A stretch of 64,000 nt of DNA, taken from positions 1,922,001-1,986,000 of the forward strand of contig OX104130.1 of assembly GCA_944470555.2 (NCBI GenBank), given 5' to 3'. Made by a program: the position numbers and the translations under genes. This document shows positions 33,886 through 43,594 of the stretch, one piece after another; the stretch's first letter is position 1, and every line of letters starts with the position of its first letter. The notes under the pieces were generated by a model. It saw nothing but the letters and a program-made list of their open reading frames with translations. It was not told the DNA's origin and ran no database searches. Source of the stretch: Heterobilharzia americana (Eukaryota > Platyhelminthes > Trematoda > Strigeidida > Schistosomatidae).

Positions 33886-34317
33886 TGTAGTGCACCTTCC
33901 TGGCACCAAAATATAACTAGGGCTAAAATAAATAGTTTAAATTAAATTAACTAAATAAATCTCTAGCTTGCCTCCGGATGCTTAGGGTGTTTTAAGTTTT
34001 GTTTTAACGAGCATGCATCCGAGCAGGCTTGGACGCCATTTTTGCGCTCCATTGTGCTGATCACCACGCACGTACTCCGAGTCCCTAGTTCAGCCTTACA
34101 AGCCAGATAAGTTGATTAAACTTTTCCCTCATTCATTATTATTACATTTACCTTAAATACATAGCTCCTTTAAATACATTGCGTATCAGTTCTTTTGATT
34201 TGTGTTTTGTTACCAGTACTTACACGTTAGGTAAAGTACTGGTTAAGCAGGTACTAGAGCACATCAAATTAAGTAGGGTTGATCAAACGTTACGGAATTG
34301 TAACACGCATCCCTACA
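33886..34317 (+). repeat. 5' LTR of element P
   Basis: 432 bp, TGTAGTGCACC ... CATCCCTACA. It should contain the promoter and polyadenylation region of the element. It differs from the 3' LTR at about six positions, including the second-last base of the opening TGTAG/TGCAG. Confidence 0.95.
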
Positions 34318-34322
34318 AAAAT

Positions 34323-34340
34323 TGGTGAGCCCGAGTATCA
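34323..34340 (+). promoter_or_regulatory. Candidate primer-binding site of element P
   Basis: TGGTGAGCCCGAG begins 5 bases after the LTR and starts with the TGG expected opposite a tRNA CCA end. The tRNA could not be identified from memory. Confidence 0.45.
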
Positions 34341-34504
34341 CTTCTTACTTTGTCTAGTACCTTTGTTCTCTTGCGTTGATTTGTCTGGCCTATTTTGTTT
34401 TTGGCACGTCTAGCCTTTTTTTTATATTATTGCACTCCTCATTGGTTATTTTTGCATTGTAATTTTTTTATTATCACTATCGTGCCTCGTTAATTCCCTG
34501 ATCA

Positions 34505-35161
34505 ATGGCGGATAACGACTCGACTGCGCAGATGGCCGTAACCCTCCAGCTTCCCACCTTCTGGGCCCACAGACCATCTGCATGGTTCTCCCATGTGGAA
34601 GCTCAGTTTGCCTTGAGACACATTCAATCACAAGAAACTAAGTCCAACTTAGTCATCGTCAGCTTACCGGAAAATGTGATCGAAGACGTCTCAGATGTGC
34701 TAGATGACCCAGCACCGAATCTTTACGATCGCCTCAAAACCGCCCTCATCAAACGTGTTGCACTTACTGACCAGCAGAAAGTGCAAGAACTTTTCAGGGA
34801 TGTGCATCTGGGTGATCGCAAGCCGACGCAACTGCTTCGTCAGATGAAGCAGCTGATTGCTGACTTCAACATTGATGAAGCATTTCTCAAGCAACTGTGG
34901 TTACAGAGGTTACCACAGTCGGTTCAAGGGATCCTCGCACCCTTCCATAAGTGTCCCTTAATAGAGCTGGCGGAAGCGGCTGACAGAGCTGTGGATGCTA
35001 CGAAACCCAACACTAGTATCTCAGCTGCACTGTCTACTGCCACGGATTCGTCAAAGCCCACATCCTCCTCGGCTGTTGAGCCAACAAGTTTCGATGTTAT
35101 AGCTCACATCTCAAATTGTATGAGAGTTGTGCAGCATCAGGAACGAAATGCGGTCTGGTAG
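34505..35161 (+). pseudogene. gag: Gag of element P, truncated by frameshift
   Basis: A 218-codon frame from the ATG at 34505 (MADNDSTAQMAVTLQLPTFW...). It has the capsid-like block LPTFWAHRPSAWFSHVEAQF, then DRKPTQLLRQMKQLI and LKQLWLQRLPQSVQGIL, as in gag of schistosome gypsy-type elements, where it would form the particle shell. The frame ends at 35161. Downstream, an Arg/Ser-rich basic stretch lies in a second frame (from about 35157), the first half of the CHCC knuckle (CWYH) near 35259 lies in a third, and the second half (CTRPC) lies in the protease frame. So at least two indels disrupt the nucleocapsid region. Confidence 0.85.
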
Positions 35162-35294
35162 TTCTTCCAAAGGTCGCAGGTCTCGCTCGCGCAACAGGTC
35201 TGCCTCCCGTACGGTAGCAGACGTTCCAAATCGCGACAATCCCAACCCAGGTTGTGCTGGTACCATAAACGTTATGGTGCCAATGCCAAAAGTG

Positions 35295-35840
35295 CACTCG
35301 ACCTTGCACCTTCGAGGCTAACCAGGCGGGAAACGTGTGAGCCAGCACGTGACGGCGACTAACGTCGCTGGCGAGCCACTTCCATGTCGCCTCTTCTTCG
35401 TCACTGATCGACATTCTGGGATACGCTTCCTAGTTGACACTGGGGCAGAAGCTAGCGTCATCCCACCTACGAAGGAAGAGCGTCTGCGGCCAATGTCTCT
35501 GCAACTTCGTGCCGCCAACGGTTCGCCCATCACAACCTATGGTCGGAGATTCCTCGATCTCAACCTTGGATTGCGTCGTCCCTTTCGTTGGGTTTTCATA
35601 GTGGCAGATGTGACCACCGGCATTATTGGTATGGATCTCTTGCAGCACTATCAGCTGCTGGTAGATGCTGGCAAGCATAAGTTGATAGATTCTACCACAA
35701 CACTCTCTGTTTCCGGTATAGTCACAAAGACGCCGCCCCTCAGTCCCGTGTACTGCACGACGGACGCTTCTAGTCCCTACCGTCTATCATTCAGTCCTTT
35801 CCGGATGTCTTTAAGCCAAGTCGTTGTGTCCCTTGTGTGA
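35295..35840 (+). pseudogene. pol: Protease of element P
   Basis: The frame contains FLVDTGAEASVIP, the aspartic protease active site (DTGA; catalytic Asp at 35436), and GIIGMDLLQHY, the second conserved protease block. The protease would cut the gag-pol polyprotein. The frame is open from the zinc-knuckle region and stops at 35840. The reverse transcriptase follows in another frame, so one indel separates them. Confidence 0.85.
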
Positions 35841-36683
35841 CTTCGAACGTTTCTCATCACATAACGACGACTGGCCCGCCAGTGTTTGCGAAACCACGGC
35901 GATTATCCCCGGAGAAACTGCGTGCTGTAAAAGCCGAGTTCGAACACATGCTTGAAATGGGAATAATCAGACCATCCAACAGTCCATGGTCTTCACCCTT
36001 GCATGTGGTACCCAAGAACAATGGCATGGACTGGAGGCCTTGTGGTGACTACCGAAGGCTCAACGCTAAAACGATTCCAGATCGTTACCCAGTCCCTCAC
36101 ATTCACGACTTGACTGCATCTTTAAAAGGCTCGGTTATCTTCAGTAAGCTTGACTTGACGCGTGCATATCATCAGATCCCGGTTCATCCTGATGATGTTC
36201 CCAAGACAGCCGTCATTACACCGTTTGGTCTTTTTGAGTTCCTCCGTATGCCTTTTGGTCTTCGCAATGCAGCACAAACCTTCCAACGTTTTATTCACGA
36301 TGTTTTACGTGGACTCGATTTCGCCTATGCCTACCTAGACGATATACTAATCGCTAGTCCAGACGAAGACACTCATTTTAACCACTTGAAACAGGTTTTC
36401 GCCAGACTGTCAGAGCATTCGACCTGGCCAAATGCCAATTGGCGTTCGTTCACTAAAATTTTTGGGACACGTTATCGACGAGCAAGGCATTCGCCCACTA
36501 CCTGAAAAGGTACAGGCGATCCAAGACTTCCCAGTCCCAGCGTCACTTAAAGCTCTGCGTGTGTTTCTGGGTATGGTGAGCTATTATCGTCGCTTCGTTC
36601 CCCAATGTGCACACATTTTGACTGCACTGACCGACCTGCTGAAAAGTAAATGTAAAACTTTCAGCTTGACTCCGAGGCACTAG
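35837..36683 (+). pseudogene. pol: Reverse transcriptase of element P, two frames
   Basis: The first piece (35837-36505) holds [62 protein letters not shown] and [10 protein letters not shown], where YLDD (codons 36332-36343) is the catalytic box. A frameshift near 36420 moves the rest to 36432-36683 ([29 protein letters not shown]). That frame closes at 36683, where a further shift leads to the RNase H piece. All catalytic residues are present, but the gene is split. Confidence 0.9.
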
Positions 36684-37243
36684 AAGCATTTCGCAAGATC
36701 AAAACCGCAATAGCAGACGCCACGATGCTGGTGCATCAAGACGTAAACCTACCTCTTAGCATTGCGGTTGACGCCTCTAACACGGCCATTGGAGCTGTGT
36801 TGCAACAACTTTCGGATCACACTTGGATCCCAGTTGCATTCTTCTCCCGGAAGTTATCCACCTGCGAAATGCGGTACAGCACTTTCGGCAGGGAACTGCT
36901 CGCCATATATGCCTCAGTGAAACATTTTCGTCATTTTGTGGAAGGTCGTGACTTCATCATCTTTACCGACCATAAACCTCTGACGTATGCCTTACACACC
37001 ACTACTGACAGATATTCACCGCGTGAATTACGTCACCTAGATTATATTTCGCAATTCACGTCGGACATCCGTCATATTTCTGGTGTGAATAACCCTGTCG
37101 CGGACGCACTGTCTCGCGTTTGCACCACTACTTTGCCTCGAGCAGTCGACTTACGGAAGATTGCCGAACTTCAGGATTCAGACGAGGAGATTGAAAAACT
37201 TCAACACTCATCCTCTCTGAAGATACAGCGTTACCGCTCCTGA
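36684..37243 (+). pseudogene. pol: RNase H of element P, joined to a deletion point
   Basis: The frame carries LSIAVDASNTAIGAVL, FFSRKLSTCEMRYSTFGREL, FIIFTDHKPLTYAL and NPVADALSR, the RNase H signature of Ty3/gypsy elements. It would degrade the RNA strand of the replication hybrid. The open frame stops at 37243, just past the domain. The integrase that should follow (HHCC and DDE core) is absent. Confidence 0.88.
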
Positions 37244-37460
37244 ACAGTGAAGTGTCAATATTGTGCGACACCTCCACAGGCACACCCAGACCCTTGCCGC
37301 CGGACTCCCAACAGACTCGTTTAGTCGCGCGTATCCTGAACCTTCTAAAAGAGCCACGTCTAGTAACACTGATCCAGTAACCCCTACACGTGCTGGGAGG
37401 CGTGTACATTGGCCCAAGCGATACGCCGATTTCGTTAATTAGCCCCAGAGCAACTTCACA
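37244..37460 (+). pseudogene. pol: Integrase deletion junction and polyprotein tail of element P
   Basis: Short sequence after RNase H reads DTSTGTPRPL, typical of the spacer before the integrase zinc finger, in one frame. Within about 60 bases the sequence changes to a C-terminal tail that ends RAGRRVHWPKRYADFVN in another frame, typical of the last residues of these polyproteins. About 1 kb encoding the integrase has therefore been lost between 37250 and 37330. Copy Q at 51513 still retains integrase C-terminal sequence for comparison. Confidence 0.75.
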
Positions 37461-37814
37461 CTTGGTGAATTCGGAGTTTCAAGTACTTTGTCGTGGCATA
37501 CACTTTCAATGCGTTTTCATACCTAAAGTTTTCAAAAGTCATGTTTACTACTTTGCAAACAGTTTTTTTTCAAAAAAAAGAAAAACCAAAAATACAATTT
37601 AAATTTCGAAAACTTTTTTTTGGTTGGTTATTATTTTTTTTTTTCTGTACTCCTCCACTTCGAATTGTTTGGTTTTCCTTTTCTTAGCACTCTAATGTCC
37701 CATTTCTTTCTTCTTGCAGAACCTAGAAAATGCGTTGAAAATTGGATACAATTGGCCGCTGACGATGCTACTTGGATCGTTCTTCGGTTCTCTTTGTACC
37801 AATTTTCCCCCTGT
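37461..37814 (+). other. 3' non-coding part of element P, left of copy C
   Basis: T-rich internal sequence with long T and A runs (37560-37640). It is interrupted by the insertion of RTE copy C at 37815. No coding evidence. Confidence 0.6.
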
Positions 37815-40800
37815 ACAAACTCATTCCCCGCTGGAATCGGAGAGGCGAAATGACGCCACTTGGTGAGAGCCTTCGGGAAGCCAATTGGCCGATGTGTCTT
37901 CTCTCGATGAAAGCGAAAGTAAAGTTGGGGACATGGAATGTCCGTACGATGTTTGAACCCAGTAAGGCAGCCCAGATTGCAAACGAGATGAGAAGGTATA
38001 ACATCGAAGTGCTTGGGATTTGCGAAAGCAGATGGAATGGGAGTGGACTCTCCAAACTGTCAACTGGAGAATCAATAATCTACTCCGGTCACCCAGACGA
38101 CAACCACGAGCACACTGAGGGAGTGGCTATCATGATGTCCTCAAGAGCATCGAAGGCTCTCATGCAGTGGGAACCAATCTCCTCCAGGATCATGACAGCA
38201 AGATTCAACTCAAAAGGAAGAAAGGTCACAGTCACACAATGATACGCACCTACAAATAATGCAGAGCAAGAGAAAAAGGAGGAATTCTACAGACAACTCC
38301 AATCAACACTGGACAAGACGTCAGTTGGCGATATCAAAATTCTAATGGGCGACATGAATGCCAAACTGGGAGGGGACAACACGGGAAGAGAACTAACCAT
38401 GGGTCGAGAGGCGCTAGGTGAAATGAATGAGAATGGAGAATTGTTTGCAGAATTCTGTGCATTCAACGATTTGGTGATTGGAGGCAGTGTGTTCAAGCAC
38501 AAGGATATCCACAAAGTGACATGGATTTCACCAGATAGACACACTAAAAATCAAATCGACTTTATCTCAATCTCAAGAAAATGGAGACGCAGTCTACTTA
38601 ACACAAGGTCAAGAAGAGGAGCAGATGTAGGTTCAGACCACTATCTAGTGCAAGGAACCTTCCAAATCAAGTTAAAAGCCTTCAAGGAAGCTGGTGATAG
38701 ACCTCAATTCAAGTACAACACTCGGAAACTGAAGGATGAAACTACAAAGGAAATCTTCAAGGCAGTCATCAAGAGAAAATGGGAGACATCGAGCAACATC
38801 CCTGAAGAAACCTGTGTGGAAGAACATTGGAAGTCTTTGAAAGCTATGTGGAAAGAAACCTGCACAACAGTATTAGGAAGGAAGAAGAAAGAAGATAAGG
38901 AATGGATCTCGACGGATACGTGGAAGCTGATAGAGGAGAGGAGGATGGTGAAGCAGAAGATAAACCAGTGCAAGGATGCTCAACGACAAGAGGAACTGAG
39001 CACAATGTATAAAGCACTGGACAAAGAAGTGAAGAAGAGTGCACGCAAAGACAAAAGACACTTCTACGACACACTGGCAAGTGAAGCAGAACAGGCTGCA
39101 GGTAAGAGAGACCTGACGACATTGTATCAAATAACCAGGTTGCTATCAGGGAAGAGATCAACACAGATGAAACCAATAAAAGATGAAAAAGGAAATTTAA
39201 TTACGAAAGAAGAGAAACAGAGGAAACGATGGGCCGACCACTTCAAGAAGCTGTTGAATCGACCACACCACCACCTGCACTTCGTCCAGAAATACCACCT
39301 GCAGCCGCTGAATTACAAGTGAACATAAATCCCCCAACGGAAATGGAAGTCCTGAACGCCATAAAGCTACTGAAATGCGGGAAAGCAGCAGGACCAGATG
39401 GAATACCGCCAGAAGCACTGAGAACAGATGCAGAGACAACAGCGGACATGCTCACACCACTATTGCAGAAGGTGTGGAGGGAAGAGAAGGTACCTGACGA
39501 TTGGAAGAAGGGTTACCTTGTCAAACTGCCGAAGAAGGGAGACCTCAGTGCTTGCAAGAACTGGCGCGGAATCACTCTCCTGTCCACCCCAAGTAAAATA
39601 TTAAGCCGCATCATCCTAGAGAGGCTTAAAGATGCACTGGATTCGAAACTACGACCGGAACAGGCAGGTTTCAGGAAGTACAAATCATGTGCTGACCAAA
39701 TCGCAACGCTTCGTATCATCATAGAACAGAGCATAGAATGGCAATCAGTTCTCTGCCTCAACTTCATCGACTTTGAGAAGGCCTTTGACAGCGTCGACCG
39801 AGAAGTAATTTGGAAACTGCTTCAATACTACGGAGTACCGCAAACCTTTATCCACCTCATTCAACAACTATATGAAGATGCCACATGTCAAGTAATCCAC
39901 AATGGGAAGCTCAGTGATGCCTTTGAAGTGAAGACAGGAGTGAAACAAGGTTGCCTACTATCCCCCATGATATTCCTGATTGTGGTGGACTGGATCATGC
40001 AGCAAACAGTAGGCAGCGAGAAGAGGGGGATACACTGGACGACGGAAAAGAACCTAGAAGACTTGGATTTCGCCGATGACTTATGCCTAATGTCACATAA
40101 ACTTGAAGATCTGCAGGCAAAAACTAACAAGTTGACAGAAGAGGCAGCGAAGACGGGACTTCAGGTGAATATAGAGAAGACAGAAGTGATGAAGATACCG
40201 CACCACCACCACCATCAACAACAACAAACTCCAATCACCGTCAACGGGAGAAACTTGAAGGAAGTAACCTCCTTCACTTATCTAGGAAGCACTGTTTCAA
40301 CTACAGGCGGGACGGACGAGGACGTCAAAGTGAGAATCGGAAAAGCAAGACAGGCGTTCATTAGCCTGAAACCAGTGTGGAGATCTCCTGCACTCAGCAT
40401 GCGGAACAAGATACGGATTTTCAACACCAACGTCAAGTCAGTGCTCTTGTATGGCTCAGAGACTTGGCGCGTCACGAAAGGCATTTCCAATAAACTACAG
40501 ACATTCATCAACAACTGCTTACGCTCGCTGCTGAAGATCAGATGGCCAGAAAGAATAAGCAACAAGGAACTCTGGGAACGAACCAACCAAGAACCTATCA
40601 CGCAACAAATATGCAGGAAGAAGTGGAGATGGATTGGCCATGCACTGAGAAGGCCGACTGAGGACATCACGCGTCAGGCCAGGCCCTGGGGTGGAATCCC
40701 CATGGGAAGCGACGAGTTGGACGTCCGAGGGTGACATGGAGGAGGTCGTGCGAGGAAGAAATGAGAGGTTGTGGGCTGTCGTGGGACCAGGTTCAAAAGA

Positions 40801-40893
40801 TCTCAGAGAACAGAGGTCACTGGAGGCGTGCTACTGAAGCCCTATGTTCCACTAGGAACCCAAGGGACTAATAATAATAATAATAATAATAAT
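37815..40893 (+). mobile_element. RTE-type copy C, nested in LTR element P
   Basis: Matches copies A and B from acaaactcattccccgctgg onwards, so about 150 bases of the 5' leader are missing; the 3' end is the usual (TAA)n tail at 40868-40893. No convincing target-site duplication was found at the junctions. It lies wholly inside element P, so it arrived after P. Confidence 0.92.
37907..40734 (+). pseudogene. Broken endonuclease/reverse transcriptase of RTE copy C
   Basis: Starts at ATG 37907 with GTWNVRTM and ESRW. The Cys of the QCYAP block is changed to a stop (TGA at 38240-38242), after which the same frame continues to 39322 with GDMNAKLG and SDHYLV. A 2-base gain in the CCA repeat that encodes the proline run (about 39265) shifts the frame. 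The reverse transcriptase then runs 39229-40734 with AAGPDG, FIDFEKAFD, GVKQGCLLSP and FADD intact. As in A, the basic GRPR...TWRR tail is in the -1 frame from about 40692, here after a visible 5-base tandem duplication (CAGGC CAGGC). Confidence 0.9.
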
Positions 40894-41150
40894 ACACCCC
40901 CCGGTAGATTAAGAAGCAATAAAGTAAAGTAGACGGAGGCCTTGGGTCACCTTCCACCACTGCGAGAAGGGTTGCGTCTAGACGCAAAGTTATCTTACCT
41001 CGTAGGTGTGCACAGCTGCACTAGCTTCGGAGACCCACACGTCACCTACTCCATCACCAATATGGAAAGGTGTTGCGTGTCCGTCTCGCAGTCGCCTCCT
41101 GGGATCGAAGGTTGCCGGTATCCCAACAACCTTCTAGGAGGCGGGTAACC
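40894..41150 (+). other. 3' internal region of element P with polypurine tract
   Basis: Sequence between the nested RTE and the 3' LTR. A purine-rich stretch, AGGAGGCGGG (41136-41145), lies 5 bases before the LTR and is the likely primer site for plus-strand synthesis. No coding evidence. Confidence 0.6.
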
Positions 41151-41582
41151 TGCAGTGCACCTTCCTGGCACCAAAATATAACTAGGGCTAAAATAAATAG
41201 TTTAAATTAAATTAACTAAATAAATCTCCAGCTTGCCTCCGGATGCTTAAGGTGTTTTAAGTTTTGTTTTAACGAGCATGCATCCGAGCAGGCTTGGACG
41301 CCATTTTTGCGCTCCATTGTGCTGATCACCACGCACGTACTCCGAGTCCCTAGTTCAGCCTTACAAGCCAGATAAGTTGATTAAACTTTTCCCTCATTCA
41401 TTATTATTACATTTACCTTAAATACATAGCTCCTTTAAATACATTGCGAATCAGTTCTTTTGATTTGTGTTTTGTTATCAATACTTACACGTTAGGTAAA
41501 GTACTGGTTAAGCAGGTACTAGAGCACATCAAATTAAGTAGGGTTGATCAAACGTTACGGAATTGTAACACGCATCCCTACA
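41151..41582 (+). repeat. 3' LTR of element P
   Basis: 432 bp, TGCAGTGCACC ... CATCCCTACA, the same length as the 5' LTR with about six substitutions. The AGTT duplication follows at 41583-41586. Confidence 0.95.
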
Positions 41583-41589
41583 AGTTCAT

Positions 41590-41880
41590 CATTGGTACAT
41601 ACTTTTGCTTCCCATAAAATAGTGTTCTAACTACTGCCCATTTTTACTTAATGGAACGGAAGTTAATAAAACTTAGGCAAGTACAATTTCATATGCTGTT
41701 TCACTGAATGAACACCTGGAACCCTCCATCTGTCCCAGGTCGAACGGCGACATCCAGGAAAGTGAACTTATCTTCATTTTCGCATTCTGTGGTTAACTCA
41801 CTGTCGTTACGGGCAATGATAATACGTTCTGATAGAATGTTCTGCACCGGATAAATCAATAGAAACAACCAAGGTGTTGT
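41590..41880 (-). mobile_element. Penelope-like element fragment (RT C-terminal side)
   Basis: The minus strand reads CENEDKFTFLDVAVRPGTDGGF around 41703-41790, matching the PFLDV...R...DG block that follows the catalytic palm in Penelope-like reverse transcriptases. Further on, VVRTLFYGKQKYV matches the next block (VVRTL...RAK). Frame changes and stops show it is inactive. LTR element P lies immediately to its left and probably inserted into it. Confidence 0.65.
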
Positions 41881-43364
41881 TAACTTGCTTGAGAAGAGTA
41901 CAAGAGGCTGTAAATCAGTGAAACCATCAGGTCACACAAAGCATCCACAAACAGCAGGTCAAATTGGTGGTGTGCCTCTCGAGTGGGTGGAAAAATATGT
42001 TTTTATTCATCGTGAAACCTCGTAAGGAAAAACCTGAGAAATATAAGTTATCAAGGGATGATGTTTTCATGAAGAGTGACTACTATTCATCATAGCTACT
42101 TGACGCTGTGCGCTCCACATTACGCTTTGTTAAAATTAGTACGAGTAACATGGATGACTCGCCATTATCAACCAACAAAATGTTCGAATGACTTAAGCGC
42201 AGTACCCGACCCTTCCTGCCTTAAAATAACAAGTGACATGGAGGATATTGGAGCTGAATTTGATGGCTTCCAAAATAAATGTCACCTAACTCCGACAATT
42301 GACCATTCAATCTCATTAGCTACATCTTCAAATGCGTTCCCTCCCCAAACTTTAAATACAAAATTATAGGCGGTTTTAATATGACTGATATTCAGTGAGA
42401 TCCTTCAAAAATTCCCGGACGTTACGCACATTTTACAGACGCTGTAGAATTTTATGGCTGGACTCACAACTTAACTTAAGCCGCATACAAGAGCGTCTTG
42501 GACCTGTTATACACACAGGTTGTTCCCGGTTGGTACACACACTAGACGGAAGTTTTGGGTAACGATCAAAACACAGTTCTTTCAATTTTCAATATAACAC
42601 CTAAGAATAGAGTAGGTGGCTGTTGCCCAACGAAAGCGAACAAAATCCTTTCGAAGACTAACTGGGAACATTCAGTATTTCTTATTCACTATCAAGACTA
42701 GGATCAATTATTCCCGTCTTCCGGCATTGGGGCCATTCCAGGTAATTTCTATTCCAATACCTTAGACCACTTGAACTACTCGGTTCCCTGGTACACGATC
42801 AAACCCATGACGGGAAAACAACAGCATCTGTCTGGAGACATTAGAGCTAAGTAAATTGACTTCATCACAAACCACATGATTTTCCCTACCTATTTGGCGT
42901 CGTAATGGAATGAGCGATCTGAAAATCCCCCCTGATGACTCGATCAAATGGCATTGTGGGTGCTGTCCTTTCCTCCAAATCAATGCAGTGCTATCTTGTA
43001 ATTCGCTCACCTTATTTGACTGAAGACTCATCTTTGGTCTTTGTTTTGACTGAGACTTGTCCTTAATGCCCCACCCTTCTACTGCATGACGCTGGACTGC
43101 TGACAGTATGATGCCGTCACTGTTGCCGACATTTTATTTAGCTCAGCTCAAGGTTGCCCTGTGAGGTGGCCGTATGTCATCTGACTATCTACAGAAAACG
43201 TTTGTCGCTCGATTTGGCTATCTTAGACAGAATTTCGATTTCATTCTGCTAGGAATAATCCTTTTGATTCTCAGGTATTTGACAGCTGCATTTAGTCAAT
43301 CTTTTTTCCCGTTTAGTAGGTATTTTGAACCAGAGAAATCTTTAAGTAAAGTGAACAAGTAAGT
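41881..43364. other. Unassigned sequence
   Basis: Two ORFs of about 90 codons (42076-42369 plus, 42762-43031 minus) have no identifiable domain and no clear splice context. No element family was recognised. Confidence 0.35.
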
Positions 43365-43594
43365 GTTTTTATTCTCAAGCTATAAATTTAACATGGGAGA
43401 AAACGGTTCACAGGCATCATCAAATTCATAATCACAGAGAAACTTAAAAGATTTGGGCAGTGTTGAATGGTACAGACGGATGACATTAAGCTGTATCAAG
43501 ATATTAAGGGTCCAAAAGTTGTGAAAAGGTCAGAAAAGTAGCTTTTTACAGCGCACACATATCGTTCTGAGTTTAGACTGCGTAGTTGTTCAGC
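43365..43594 (-). repeat. Dispersed repeat family R, copy 2
   Basis: Minus-strand copy; it aligns with the plus-strand copy at 49195-49450 through blocks such as caacactgcccaaatctttt-aagtttctctgtgattatgaa and ttgatgatgcctgtgaaccg. It ends exactly where RTE copy D begins, suggesting D inserted into it. Confidence 0.6.

Larger units (their letters stand above)
33886..41582 (+). mobile_element. Ty3/gypsy LTR retrotransposon P, CsRn1/Boudicca type, with nested RTE
   Basis: Two 432-bp LTRs starting TG and ending CA bound the element, and a 4-bp target-site duplication, AGTT, lies at 33882-33885 and 41583-41586. Inside are gag, protease, reverse transcriptase, RNase H and the polyprotein's end, with the integrase missing and RTE copy C inserted at 37815-40893. 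Counting by eye, the LTRs differ at six positions, so the insertion is fairly recent but not brand new. A CHCC rather than CCHC zinc-knuckle pattern in gag is the mark of the CsRn1/Kabuki/Boudicca clade known from trematodes. The copy cannot encode its own proteins. Confidence 0.93.

Noticed and set aside
34323..34340. Assignment of the priming tRNA of element P to tRNA-Trp, as reported for related elements
   Set aside because: The visible sequence TGGTGAGCCCG does not agree well with the eukaryotic tRNA-Trp 3' end as I remember it, so no tRNA is named.
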